Source: JBGAJN01 sp044224905
Lineage (GTDB): Bacteria > Verrucomicrobiota > Verrucomicrobiia > Limisphaerales > JBGAJN01
Assembly (NCBI GenBank): GCA_044224905.1
Contig: JBGAJN010000001.1
Coordinates: 2,046,001 to 2,110,000, forward strand
Length of the DNA: 64,000 nt
Direction of reading: 5' to 3'
Shown here: positions 36,101 through 46,287 of the stretch, piece by piece
Position numbering within the stretch: the first letter of the stretch is position 1
How the letters are laid out: every line of letters starts with the position of its first letter
Made by a program: the position numbers and the translations under genes
The notes under the pieces: model-generated
The model's input: only the letters and a program-made list of their open reading frames with translations
Database searches by the model: none
Told to the model about the DNA's origin: nothing

Positions 36101-36911
36101 GAATTGAACAACACATGATTTGGTTGCGCGGCTCAACCGTGACCGGAAGGTTGATCGGTGGTTCTTGCGGTGTAACTGAAGCGCCCACGCGGCTGTTTTG
36201 GTTTCAGATAAGGAATTGTCCGAAGGCTCCTCCTTTCGCGGAAACCATTTTTCTTTCGGACCGCGGGGGCGATCATATTCAAGGCTGCTTTTGAACTGAG
36301 CGAAAACGCGAAAGTAATCTCCGATCTGCGCGTCCGGATGAATCATATACCGCTGACGGAAATACCGTTTGTTGACCTGCGGCCCGCGCCGCTCGGGGAG
36401 TCGAACCTGCCGCGCGTCGGCCAACGCGCCACTGCGATCCGAAATCCATATGGCTTCCAATGCGCTGTGGCAGAGAACCTGATCAGCGCACTGGGGCGGT
36501 CCTTTCGCACGGACTTGGGTCGGCTGATGGATAGTTTCATTCAAACGGACACCGCATTGAAACCCGACAATGTTGGCGGACGCTTGTTCAATTCGCCTGG
36601 CGAAGTAATCGGCGTTACTACGATGATAAACCTCGCGCAATTTTCGACCGATTGGTCGCCTCAAAATGGTTTTAAGATGTTACAGGACGAAGAGCGTCGA
36701 ATATTTCGACACCTCACAACAGAGAAAGAGTTTCTTACTCACGACATGGACACGCCCTGCGAGATGTGCTTCCAGCCCGCTTCGTGAAAAATCTAAAAAC
36801 GCAGCGAAGTGTTTTGCGCAGACAAATTTTAAAAACGGATAAGCGGCCTTTTGTTTAAAAATTTTCCACCCCAAATCCATCGTCTGCGTCAACCGCGACG
36901 CTAGTCAGCAG
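36101..36911. other. Degenerate accessory stretch with no confident gene
   Basis: About 800 bases right of the response regulator. Two overlapping frames exist: plus 36338-36787, 149 codons, and minus 36083-36664. Neither shows a domain, signal or good ribosome site, and composition falls toward AT-rich at the right. Bases 36395-36440 contain a tRNA-like string read on the minus strand (GGCAGGTTCGACTCCCCG), but its T stem does not pair, so any tRNA is a relic. I read this as decayed island DNA. The plus frame ending CEMCFQPAS may be a small gene. Confidence 0.4.
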
Positions 36912-36955
36912 CCCCCCCCGCCACCATCTGTGGACGGGACAGGACGGGACAGCGA
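36912..36955 (+). other. Degenerate att-like scar with GGGACAGGACGGGACAG tract
   Basis: CCCCCCCCGCCACCATCTG resembles the ssrA end plus its right flank, and the following GGACGGGACAGGACGGGACAG matches the tract 30-50 bases downstream of the ssrA site at 17334-17357. A short frame (36965-37030) starts ATGGCGCGGG at a similar distance, as in the integrase remnants. It is probably the scar of a further integration. Confidence 0.5.
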
Positions 36956-36964
36956 AAGAGTGTT

Positions 36965-37030
36965 ATGGCGCGGGATGGCGCGGGAATCACCCAATTCGAA
37001 AAAACGAGCGACACTGAAATTGACGCGTAA
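36965..37030 (+). pseudogene. Possible integrase 5' remnant
   Basis: Twenty-one codons (MARDGAGITQFEKTSDTEID then A and stop) begin after the GGGACAG tract, as the other two integrase remnants do. The residues are not clearly similar to the MATH-type starts, so the assignment rests on the layout only. Confidence 0.3.
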
Positions 37031-37091
37031 CAACGCGGGTTTGCTCCACATGCCCGCGTGATCGCGAAAATTCTACACGAGCTCGCATGAA

Positions 37092-37114
37092 TTCAACTCC
37101 CGCCGCCTCCACCA
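37092..37114 (+). other. attR-like site: exact 23-bp copy of ssrA 3' end
   Basis: These 23 bases are identical to 17280-17302, the last 23 bases of ssrA, but no tmRNA body precedes them. The flanks beyond the core also match in part (TGGTGTTT at 37123-37130, TATCGTC at 37132-37138). This is the direct repeat expected from site-specific insertion at the tmRNA end, lying 19.8 kb from the true ssrA end. Confidence 0.8.
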
Positions 37115-37177
37115 CATTCTGCTGGTGTTTGTATCGTCTCGCTAGAAACGACCGAATAAAGACGGGGCAGTTGCTAC

Positions 37178-37528
37178 GTGGCAACGCACCTTCCCGCGTC
37201 CAAGAACCGGGAAACTGGTAAGGCGTTCGAGACGGTGAAGCTGGGGAGTATTGCGATTCCGATTTACTTTGACCCCACGATATTCACTGGACGCGAAGCC
37301 ATGGCGGGCATGATCCTCACGCGGTTGTCCCGAGTACGACCGAGAATCGCAGATTTAAAATGGGCGTACGCGGTTTACGCTATCACCCGCTGTGAAAGGA
37401 CGAAGCCATTGAGGTGTGAGTTCTTGAATTTACAGATTCAAAATAGGAATTACGCCTTTCAAACACCCCGCCTTGATTCTTACGGAGTTGATTCGCGTCC
37501 CGCTCAGTTGGAAAAAAAGCGAGGCTGA
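37178..37528 (+). pseudogene. Second integrase N-terminal remnant
   Basis: A GTG-started frame reads MATHLPASKNRETGKAFETV, then KLGSIAIPIYFDP, matching the decayed integrase at 17365 in protein and DNA (the GAGACGGTGAAGCTGGGGAG stretch is shared). Here the early frame is intact. After about residue 70 the sequence diverges (RVRPRIADLKWAYAVYAITR), and it ends at 37528 without a core-binding or catalytic domain. It follows the second ssrA-end copy at the same distance as the first, and runs up to the groEL terminator. Confidence 0.7.
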
Positions 37529-37545
37529 CTTGCGTCAGCCTCGCT
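37512..37545 (-). terminator. Rho-independent terminator of groESL
   Basis: A perfect 12-bp stem, AGCGAGGCTGAC (37518-37529) and GTCAGCCTCGCT (37534-37545), has loop TTGC. On the minus strand it is followed by a T run (37512-37517). It lies 30 bases beyond the groEL stop. Confidence 0.92.
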
Positions 37546-37574
37546 GTGAGATTTAATCAGTGACCAAGTCGGTC

Positions 37575-39206
<1,632 letters not shown>

Positions 39207-39248
39207 ATTCTTTGTGGATAGTTTTTAGTTGAGATTTGAGAGGGTGAA

Positions 39249-39542
39249 TTACTCGATGACGGCGAGAATGTCGTCCGAGTTCAGGATTTTGTATTCCTTG
39301 CCGTCGAGTTTGACTTCGGTGCCGCCGTATTTGCTGACGAGCACGCGGTCGCCCTTTTTGACTTCGAAGGGAACCTTCTTGCCATTGTCATCGGTCTTGC
39401 CGGTGCCAAGCGCCACGACGACGCTTTCCATGGGTTTTTCTTTGGCGGAATCGGGGATGATGATCCCGCCCTTCTTAACTTCCTTCTCTTCGACAGCTTC
39501 AACCAGGATGCGGTCGCCGAGAGGTTTTAGGTTTAGTGCCAT
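39249..39542 (-). CDS. groES: Co-chaperonin GroES
   Basis: A 97-residue co-chaperonin. NLKPLGDRILVEAVEEKEVK, the mobile loop KKGGIIIPDSAKEKPMES, and FEVKKGDRVLVSKYGGTEVK are all diagnostic. It caps the GroEL ring. It starts at ATG 39542, 96 nt after the dnaK stop, and precedes groEL by 42 nt. I see no CIRCE element upstream. Confidence 0.97.
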   Translation of the reverse strand: MALNLKPLGDRILVEAVEEKEVKKGGIIIPDSAKEKPMESVVVALGTGKTDDNGKKVPFEVKKGDRVLVSKYGGTEVKLDGKEYKILNSDDILAVIE

Positions 39543-39593
39543 ACGTTCTACTTTCTGTTTGTTGTTGTGTGTTTGATTGGTGGTTGAATCAAC

Positions 39594-39615
39594 TCCCGCC
39601 GCACTCGCGGTGGGA
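39594..39615 (-). promoter_or_regulatory. Hairpin between dnaK and groES
   Basis: TCCCGCCGC (39594-39602) pairs with GCGGTGGGA (39607-39615), with one G-T pair, around loop ACTC. It lies just after the dnaK stop on the minus strand and has no T run, so it may act as a partial terminator or processing site that changes the dnaK to groESL ratio. The function is inferred. Confidence 0.4.
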
Positions 39616-39638
39616 AAATTCTCGTCGAGCAGTCAACC

Positions 39639-41576
39639 TCAGCTCTTCTTTTCGTCGACGACTTCGGCATCGATGACGGTGCCGTCGTCTTTCTTTCCAG
39701 CGTCTTTGCCGGCGTCGGCGTGGGTCTGGCCAGTGCCAGTGGCGGTGCCGGTTTGTTGTTTTTCCGCGGCGGCTTTGTAGAGGTCCGCCGAAGCTGCCTG
39801 CCAAGCTTCGTTGAGCTTCTCGCTGGCGCTCTTGATGGCCGCGGAGTCGGTGCCTTTGAGGGCTTCCTTCACGGCGGCGACGGCGCCTTCGATGGTGCTC
39901 TTCTGGTTGCCGGAGATTTTGTCACCGCTTTCCTTCAGCAGTTTTTCAGTGCGATAGACGGCATTGTCCGCTTCGTTGCGCGTTTCGATTTCCTCTTTCT
40001 TGAGGCGATCTTCGTCGGCGTGGGCTTCGGCGTCTTTGCGCATCTTCTCGATTTCATCCTTCGAGAGGCCGCTGGAGGCGGTGATGGTGATCTTCTGTTC
40101 CTTGCCGGTGCCAAGATCCTTGGCGCTGACATGGAGAATGCCGTTGGCGTCGATGTCGAAGGTGACCTCGATCTGCGGCACGCCGCGCGGAGCAGGCGGA
40201 AGGTCGGTGAGATGAAACTTGCCGATCGTCTTGTTGTCCTTGGAGAACTGGCGTTCGCCTTGGAGAACGTGAATTTCCACGCCGGGCTGGCTGTCGCTCG
40301 CGGTGGAGAAGATTTCCGATTTGCGTGTCGGGATCGTGGTGTTGCGCTCGATGAGGCGCGTGAAAACGCCGCCGAGAGTTTCGATGCCGAGCGAGAGCGG
40401 GGTGACGTCGAGGAGCAGCACGTCCTTCACTTCGCCCTTGAGCACGCCGCCTTGAATGCCGGCGCCCACAGCGACGACTTCATCGGGGTTCACGCCTTGA
40501 TGCGGCGTTTTATTGACGAGTTTGTGCGCGGTTTCAACCACGCGGGGCATACGGGTCATGCCGCCGACGAGAACGAGTTCATCGATCTTGGAAGCTTCGA
40601 TGCCGGCGTCCTTCAAGCACGCGAGCGTGGGCTTGATCGTGCGTTCGAACAAATCGTCGGTGAGCTGTTCCATCTTGGCGCGGGTGAGCGTCTTTTGGAT
40701 GTGCTTTGGTCCGCCGGCGTCCGCGGTGATGAACGGAAGATTGATATCGTACTGCTGCGAGCTGGAGAGCGCGATCTTGGCCTTCTCCGCTTCTTCCTTG
40801 ATGCGCTGAAGAGCATCGGGCTGCTTGCGGAGATCCATGCCTTGCTCCTTCTTGAATTCGTCGAGAATCCAATCCATGAGCTTGTTGTCCCAGTCGTCGC
40901 CGCCGAGGTGCGTGTCACCGTTGGTGGCTTTCACTTCGAACACGCCGTCGCCGATTTCGAGAACGGAAATATCGAAGGTGCCGCCGCCGAGGTCATACAC
41001 GGCGATCTTTTCGTCCTTCTTCTTGTCGAGACCGTAAGCAAGCGATGCCGCCGTCGGTTCGTTGATGATGCGGAGAACTTCGAGACCAGCAATGCGACCG
41101 GCGTCTTTGGTGGCCTGACGTTGCGAGTCATTGAAATAAGCGGGAACAGTGATCACGGCTTGCGTGATCTTTTCACCGAGTCGGGTTTCCGCGTCGGCCT
41201 TGAGCTTCGCGAGAATCATCGCGGAAACTTCCGGCGGGCTGAACTGCTGGGTTTTGCCGCCGACTTCCACTTCGACTGCGGCGTCACCATTCGCGGCGCG
41301 CACAACCTTGTAGGGCACGCGCTTAATCTCTTCTTGGACTTCGTCGAACTTGCGGCCCATGAAGCGCTTGATGGAGTAAACTGTATTGCGCGGATTGGTA
41401 ACGGCTTGACGCTTCGCGGCATCACCGACGATGCGTTCGCCTGTCTTGGTGAAGGCGACCACGGATGGTGTCGTGCGCTTACCTTCGGAATTCTCCAACA
41501 CCAGCGGTTCGCCGCCTTCCATGACGGCCATGCAAGAGTTGGTGGTTCCCAGATCGATTCCTAAAACTTTTGGCAT
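39639..41576 (-). CDS. dnaK: Molecular chaperone DnaK (Hsp70)
   Basis: A 645-residue Hsp70. It opens MPKVLGIDLGTTNSCMAVME, and contains VITVPAYFNDSQRQATKDAG, AVYDLGGGTFDISVLEIGDG, LVLVGGMTRMPRV and DVTPLSLGIETLGGV. A substrate-binding domain and an acidic C-terminus (GTVIDAEVVDEKKS) complete it. Length is standard. It is the first gene of a minus-strand dnaK-groES-groEL cluster; grpE and dnaJ are not in the window. Neither a CIRCE nor a convincing sigma-32 promoter was found upstream, so its heat-shock control is unclear. Confidence 0.98.
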   Translation of the reverse strand: MPKVLGIDLGTTNSCMAVMEGGEPLVLENSEGKRTTPSVVAFTKTGERIVGDAAKRQAVTNPRNTVYSIKRFMGRKFDEVQEEIKRVPYKVVRAANGDAAVEVEVGGKTQQFSPPEVSAMILAKLKADAETRLGEKITQAVITVPAYFNDSQRQATKDAGRIAGLEVLRIINEPTAASLAYGLDKKKDEKIAVYDLGGGTFDISVLEIGDGVFEVKATNGDTHLGGDDWDNKLMDWILDEFKKEQGMDLRKQPDALQRIKEEAEKAKIALSSSQQYDINLPFITADAGGPKHIQKTLTRAKMEQLTDDLFERTIKPTLACLKDAGIEASKIDELVLVGGMTRMPRVVETAHKLVNKTPHQGVNPDEVVAVGAGIQGGVLKGEVKDVLLLDVTPLSLGIETLGGVFTRLIERNTTIPTRKSEIFSTASDSQPGVEIHVLQGERQFSKDNKTIGKFHLTDLPPAPRGVPQIEVTFDIDANGILHVSAKDLGTGKEQKITITASSGLSKDEIEKMRKDAEAHADEDRLKKEEIETRNEADNAVYRTEKLLKESGDKISGNQKSTIEGAVAAVKEALKGTDSAAIKSASEKLNEAWQAASADLYKAAAEKQQTGTATGTGQTHADAGKDAGKKDDGTVIDAEVVDEKKS

Positions 41577-41763
41577 AAATTCAAATTTTGAAATTCAAAG
41601 TCATCTTCCTTTAGCTACGTCCGTGCCACGGCGTGCCAGCGCATGAAAAGTGCGCTTTCGTTGGGGAATTCGAACTCGTCGATGAATGGGAGCGCGATGA
41701 AGAGGCGGGACTTCGTGCCAGTGAGTCACTAAACGCCCGCCCGTGTCACACTGGGTGGCACAG

Positions 41764-42192
41764 TCAGGGCGAAGCAGGCGGGGGAGCAAAATAGGGAGTT
41801 AAACGTTCGACCAATTGCTCCGGAAGACGCTTCGGCTTGTCTTCGAGAGAAGTGCACGCGTGGCGGGTTTCTGCTTCGAGGATCAATTGACCGTTCTGAT
41901 TGGTGATCGTGTAACCGAAACCGAGTCGAACACCTTTCAATTGGATCACGGAGATATTGATCGCGAGTAAATCGTCGTACCGCGCGGCGGCGCGATACTT
42001 GAGCGAGCATTCGAGCACGGGGAAAACTGAGTCGGCATTCTGAAGCTCAATGAAACTTAAGCCGAGCGTACGGAAAAATTCGCCGCGCGCCTCTTCGAGC
42101 AGGTTCAAATATCGCCCGTAGTAAATATGGTTGCCGACGGTGCATTCGGCGTAGGTAACGCGGTGCGGGTGCGAAAAGATCCGGGCAGACAT
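41764..42192 (-). CDS. Acyl-CoA thioesterase, 4HBT hot-dog fold (YbgC-like)
   Basis: About 142 residues from ATG 42192 (MSARIFSHPHRVTYAECTVG). The 4-hydroxybenzoyl-CoA thioesterase pattern is clear: RVTYAECTVGNHIYYGRYLN (usually a catalytic Asp is found at this Glu-Cys position), LLEEARGEFFRTLG, and YDDLLAINISVIQLKGVRLG. The enzymes hydrolyse short acyl-CoA or related thioesters. The open frame begins 12 codons earlier (42228), but overlap with the divergent gene and family length favour 42192. It lies upstream of dnaK on the same strand. Confidence 0.82.
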   Translation of the reverse strand: MSARIFSHPHRVTYAECTVGNHIYYGRYLNLLEEARGEFFRTLGLSFIELQNADSVFPVLECSLKYRAAARYDDLLAINISVIQLKGVRLGFGYTITNQNGQLILEAETRHACTSLEDKPKRLPEQLVERLTPYFAPPPASP

Positions 42193-42317
42193 TGGCGTCA
42201 CGATACCGAGACGAGCGAGCGATGCCAAATGGATTGAGTTCGGGCGGGCGTTTCGCCAGTCAAAAATCGGCGAAACATCCTGATTGCGCGACTTGCGACG
42301 TGGGCTATGTTGACCCC

Positions 42318-42524
42318 GTGGATTGGCAGGAAATAATAGCGTTGGGGATCACGGCGCTGACGGCGGGTTTGTTCATTTGGAACAAATTTCGCCCGCGACG
42401 GTTCAGTTTCGAGCGGGACACACATTGCGGCTGCAGTTCGTCGCCGGGATCGGCGCCGAAAACGTCCATCGTGTATCGCGCTCGGAAAGGTGAACGTCCC
42501 CAGATCGTCATGCGAATGAAATGA
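42318..42524 (+). CDS. Small Cys-rich membrane protein (FeoB-associated type)
   Basis: A 68-residue protein started by GTG 42318: VDWQEIIALGITALTAGLFI is a membrane span, then WNKFRPRRFSFERD, then a CGC cysteine motif (THCGCSSSP) and a basic tail. The pattern of an N-terminal anchor plus small Cys motif recalls FeoB-associated Cys-rich proteins, although FeoB is absent here. The frame is open upstream to 42192, but that segment overlaps the thioesterase start and lacks sense. The binding of metal by CGC is a guess. Confidence 0.55.
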   Translation: MDWQEIIALGITALTAGLFIWNKFRPRRFSFERDTHCGCSSSPGSAPKTSIVYRARKGERPQIVMRMK

Positions 42525-42598
42525 GTTCGCGACTTGTCACTCGCCGTAGTGCGACCTAATGTCCGCCGAGTTCCGTAAGCCAATCGCTACCGTTTTAC

Positions 42599-43015
42599 AT
42601 GTGCAAGATCAGTTCACCGTTTAGTAACAATGCCGCACGTTCTTACGAGCGGCGCGAGGGTGCGTCCGAAGGCAATTGGGTTCCGAACACGGACGTTTAC
42701 CTCAATGATGACGGGTTGGTCATCAAGGTGGAACTCGCTGGCATGCGCCGCGAAGATCTGCAAATCACGATTGAGGGAAATTCCCTGCGCATTCGCGGAC
42801 ATCGTGGCGACGGCTGCCGCTCGGCCAACGCGCAGTTCCTTGTCATGGAAATCAGCTACGGCGAATTCGAGAGCGTGATTGAGCTTCCTGAGGGCTATGA
42901 TCTTGGTCAGGCGAAAGCCGCCTATCAAAATGGCTTCCTTCGAATCGATGTGCCGAAGCTGGTCAAACCGGCCAAGAAATCGCGCGAGATCGCGATCAAG
43001 TCCGGGCCGGAATAG
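42599..43015 (+). CDS. Small heat shock protein, Hsp20/alpha-crystallin family
   Basis: A 138-residue ATP-independent holdase. The alpha-crystallin domain runs from about residue 28: VPNTDVYLNDDGLVIKVELA, GMRREDLQITIEGNSLRIRG, and the conserved YQNGFLRIDVPK motif near the C-terminus (the usual A-x-x-x-n-G-v-L-x-I). The N-terminal region is short, as in many Hsp20 proteins. It lies 51 nt upstream of lon, so chaperone and protease may be co-expressed. Confidence 0.88.
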   Translation: MCKISSPFSNNAARSYERREGASEGNWVPNTDVYLNDDGLVIKVELAGMRREDLQITIEGNSLRIRGHRGDGCRSANAQFLVMEISYGEFESVIELPEGYDLGQAKAAYQNGFLRIDVPKLVKPAKKSREIAIKSGPE

Positions 43016-43066
43016 TATTTCCGAACCTTTTTCTCCGGGCGGCATCTAAGGGTTAACAGGCAACAC

Positions 43067-45469
43067 ATGAGTTCTCCGGATACCGAATTCATCCGCATCA
43101 TGGGCGCTGACTCCGCTGAGTCGGATGCTCCGCCTGCGCGTATTGCCTCCAAGGCTCTGCCGGATGTTCTTCCGATCCTGGGTCTCTCCGACATTGTTAT
43201 TTTTCCCGGGATCATTGCGCCGTTGATGGTGGATACGCCGCAGAGCGTGAAGCTCGTCGATGAGGTCGTGGCCGGGGATCGCTTCGTTGGCCTGGTGCTT
43301 CAGCGCAAGCCGGAGATCGACAATCCCACGCCGGCGGATTTGTGGAGCGTGGGTTGCGCGGCGCGCATCCTGAAAATGTTGAAGTTCCCCGATGGCACCG
43401 TGCGCGTGCTGGTCGAGGGGTTGCGCCGCGTCGAGATCAAGGAATACGTCGCGCAGGAACCGTTCCTCCGCGCCCGCGTGGAGACGATCAAGGAATCGCC
43501 CGACGAATCCGTGGAACTGGTCGCATTGAATCGCAATGCGCAACGGCAGTTTCAGGAGATCATCAATCTTTCCCCCGGCCTGTCCGAACAGGTCAAGATC
43601 ACCGCGCACAACACGGAGGAGCCCGCGCGCCTTGCCGATCTCATCGCGTCGAATCTCAATCTTAGCCTTGAGGAGCGGCAGCACTTGCTCGAAATGCGCT
43701 CCGCGAAAGAGCGCCTCAATCGCCTGCTGCCGTTGATGGGGCGCGAGCTTGAAGTGCTCACGCTTGGTTCGAAGATTCAGAGCGAAGTCGCGAGCTCGAT
43801 GAACAAGTCGCAGCGCGATTTTTTCCTCCGCGAACAAATCCGCGCCATTCAACGCGAGCTTGGCGAAAGCGATGCCAGCCTCAACGACATGTCCGCTCTG
43901 CGGAAACAGATCGACGAGGCAAATCTGCCGGCGGAGGCGAAGAAGGTGGCCGACAAGGAACTGGAACGCCTGCAGATCACGCCGTCGGCGTCGGCTGAAT
44001 ACACGGTCACGCGCAACTACCTCGACTTCCTCGTCAACATGCCGTGGAACAAATCCACCGAGGACAAGCTCGATCTCAAGACCGCCGAGCGCATTCTCGA
44101 CGAACAACATTTTGGCCTCAGCAAGGTCAAGGACCGCCTGCTCGAATTCATCGCGGTCATCAAGCTGAAGAAGCAGCTCAAGGGGCCGATTCTTTGTCTC
44201 GTTGGCCCTCCCGGTGTCGGGAAGACCTCGCTGGGCAAGAGCGTTGCCGATGCGCTGGGTAGAAAGTTTGCGCGCATCTCGCTTGGCGGTATGCGCGACG
44301 AAGCCGAGATTCGCGGCCATCGTCGCACGTACGTTGGCGCGATGCCGGGACGCATTCTCCAGACGATCCGCCGCGCCGAGAGCAACAACCCGGTCATCCT
44401 GCTCGATGAGATCGACAAGCTCGGTTCCGACTTCCGCGGCGATCCCGCGGCGGCGTTGCTCGAAGTGCTCGATCCGCAGCAGAACAACACCTTCACCGAT
44501 CACTATCTCGATTTGCCATTCGACCTTTCGCGCGTGCTGTTCCTCACCACCGCGAACTGGCTGGATCCGATTCACGCGGCGTTGCGTGATCGCTTGGAAG
44601 TGATTGAGCTTCCGAGTTACACGGCTTCGGAAAAGGTGCAGATCGCGAAACGCTATCTCGTTCCCCGTCAGCTTGAGGAACACGGGTTGAAGAGCAAGCT
44701 CCTCAAGTTCACCGATTCGGCGTTGCAGCACCTCGTTCAGGAATACACGCGGGAAGCCGGCGTGCGGCAGCTGGATCGTGAGATTGCCACGCTCACTCGG
44801 AAAGCCGCCCGCAAGATCGTCACCGCGGGCACTCTACAAAAGCCCGTGACGATCACGGTGGATTCGTTGCTCGAATATCTCGGGCCGCCGAAATTCATTT
44901 CTGAAATCGCGGAGGCGTTGACCGAGTTCGGCGTGTCGATTGGCCTCGCGTGGACGCCTACCGGCGGTGAAATACTTTTCTTCGAAGCGACGAAGATGCC
45001 TGGCAAAGGCGGCCTGATCCTCACCGGATCACTCGGCGACGTGATGAAGGAAAGCGCGCAAGCCGCGCTGACGTATCTGCGCAGCCACGCAGCCCAGCTG
45101 GGCATCGATCCGAAATCTTTTGATCGTCAGGACATTCACATTCACGTGCCGGCGGGAGCGGTGCCGAAGGACGGACCGAGCGCTGGCTCGGCCATCGTCA
45201 CGGCGCTCGCGTCGTTGTTCACTCAACGGCTGGTTCGTTCCGATGTCGCGATGACGGGCGAGATCAGTCTGCGCGGGCACGTGTTACCGGTGGGCGGCAT
45301 CAAGGAAAAGGTTCTCGCCGCCGCGCGTTCGGGATTGAAGCGCGTGATACTTCCCGAGCACAACCGCAAGGACTGGACCGACGTTCCGACGGAGGTGCGC
45401 GACAAGATGAAGGTTCAATTCGTCCGCCAGATTTCCGAGTTGCTCGAACTCGCTCTGCGCCCCAAATGA
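43067..45469 (+). CDS. lon: ATP-dependent protease Lon
   Basis: An 800-residue Lon protease that degrades misfolded and regulatory proteins in the cytoplasm. It has an N-terminal LON substrate domain (VLPILGLSDIVIFPGIIAPL), a coiled-coil region, an AAA+ module with Walker A GPPGVGKTSLGK (about 380) and Walker B VILLDEIDKL (about 445), and a C-terminal serine protease domain. The catalytic Ser is in PKDGPSAGSAI (about 703) and the Lys in GGIKEKVLAAARSG (about 745). The length is normal. It overlaps the following gene by 4 nt (ATGA). It stands with hsp20, dnaK and groESL in a proteostasis neighbourhood. Confidence 0.97.
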   Translation: MSSPDTEFIRIMGADSAESDAPPARIASKALPDVLPILGLSDIVIFPGIIAPLMVDTPQSVKLVDEVVAGDRFVGLVLQRKPEIDNPTPADLWSVGCAARILKMLKFPDGTVRVLVEGLRRVEIKEYVAQEPFLRARVETIKESPDESVELVALNRNAQRQFQEIINLSPGLSEQVKITAHNTEEPARLADLIASNLNLSLEERQHLLEMRSAKERLNRLLPLMGRELEVLTLGSKIQSEVASSMNKSQRDFFLREQIRAIQRELGESDASLNDMSALRKQIDEANLPAEAKKVADKELERLQITPSASAEYTVTRNYLDFLVNMPWNKSTEDKLDLKTAERILDEQHFGLSKVKDRLLEFIAVIKLKKQLKGPILCLVGPPGVGKTSLGKSVADALGRKFARISLGGMRDEAEIRGHRRTYVGAMPGRILQTIRRAESNNPVILLDEIDKLGSDFRGDPAAALLEVLDPQQNNTFTDHYLDLPFDLSRVLFLTTANWLDPIHAALRDRLEVIELPSYTASEKVQIAKRYLVPRQLEEHGLKSKLLKFTDSALQHLVQEYTREAGVRQLDREIATLTRKAARKIVTAGTLQKPVTITVDSLLEYLGPPKFISEIAEALTEFGVSIGLAWTPTGGEILFFEATKMPGKGGLILTGSLGDVMKESAQAALTYLRSHAAQLGIDPKSFDRQDIHIHVPAGAVPKDGPSAGSAIVTALASLFTQRLVRSDVAMTGEISLRGHVLPVGGIKEKVLAAARSGLKRVILPEHNRKDWTDVPTEVRDKMKVQFVRQISELLELALRPK

Positions 45470-46209
45470 AGCTCCGGCTGCTGATTCCGCTGGCGATGTT
45501 CAGCGCTAACCTCGCCGCGCAGCCTTTGAAGCTGGTCACGATCCCTGACGGTGATTCGAAGGAAGGCGCTGAGTTGCAAGTCGAACTCCTTGCGCAGCGA
45601 CCGAGCAATTCCACCATTACCGCAGTGCTCAAGACCCGCGATGGCAGCGGCCAGCGAACGGAGATACCCGTCAAACTGGAAACCCGAATCATCGACGACG
45701 CGCACTGGGAGGCGACGTACGAAACGACTCCCCCTGATGCGAAGCTCCGTGAGAAACTGACCGTCGCCCACCTCAACCAGCAACCGAACACGTATCGATT
45801 GACCCGCGCTGGCGCGACAAACGACGTGGTGTTGAACGGTGAGAAAGTGTTCACCGCATTCGCTGGAACGGATTTTTACGCGGGCGATCTGGGATTGGAA
45901 TTTCTTCACTGGCCGAAGCAGATCGTTTTGAAACACGAGATGAAACGCGGTCGTCCCTGCAGGGTGTTGGAGAGCAAGAACCCGGCGTCGACGGGCGTCG
46001 TTTACGGCCGCGTCGTTTCTTGGGTCGATACCGAAACTGGTGGCTTGCTTCGCGCCGAGGCGTATGACGCGAAGGATCAACTCTTGAAGGAGTTCAGCGT
46101 GCGCAGCTTCAAGAAGATCGAGGGCCATTGGGAGCTGAAGGAAATGGAAATCCTCAATGTGCAGACGGACACGCGCACGCGGCTGGAATTCAATCTGATC
46201 GTCCAGTGA
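45466..46209 (+). CDS. Outer-membrane lipoprotein-sorting protein (LolA-like)
   Basis: A 247-residue exported protein with a signal peptide (MKLRLLIPLAMFSANLAAQ). The beta-rich body includes DFYAGDLGLEFLHWPKQIVL, LKHEMKRGRPCRVLESKNPA, YGRVVSWVDTETGGLLRAEA and GHWELKEMEILNVQTDTRTR. These follow the outer-membrane lipoprotein-sorting fold (LolA/LolB superfamily). The start overlaps the lon stop, so the genes are coupled. A role in envelope lipoprotein traffic or in envelope stress is inferred from family; it is longer than classical LolA of about 200 residues. Confidence 0.78.
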   Translation: MKLRLLIPLAMFSANLAAQPLKLVTIPDGDSKEGAELQVELLAQRPSNSTITAVLKTRDGSGQRTEIPVKLETRIIDDAHWEATYETTPPDAKLREKLTVAHLNQQPNTYRLTRAGATNDVVLNGEKVFTAFAGTDFYAGDLGLEFLHWPKQIVLKHEMKRGRPCRVLESKNPASTGVVYGRVVSWVDTETGGLLRAEAYDAKDQLLKEFSVRSFKKIEGHWELKEMEILNVQTDTRTRLEFNLIVQ

Positions 46210-46287
46210 CCGCCCCACGGCGGGCGACAAATCCCTTGAGCCGGTAGGCCGCGAAGCGTAATTTGCGCCAACTCTACCGCCACCCGC

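Noticed and set aside
36395..36440. tRNA-like string on the minus strand near GGTTCGACTCCCCG
   Set aside because: The T-arm stem does not pair, and no acceptor, anticodon or D arm can be built with normal spacing.
41577..41763. Possible sigma-54 promoter (TGGCAC...GGCAC) upstream of dnaK
   Set aside because: The GG to GC spacing is one base too short and no activator site was seen.
46211..46228. CCGCC...GGCGG hairpin as terminator of the LolA-like gene
   Set aside because: It is short and has no T run.
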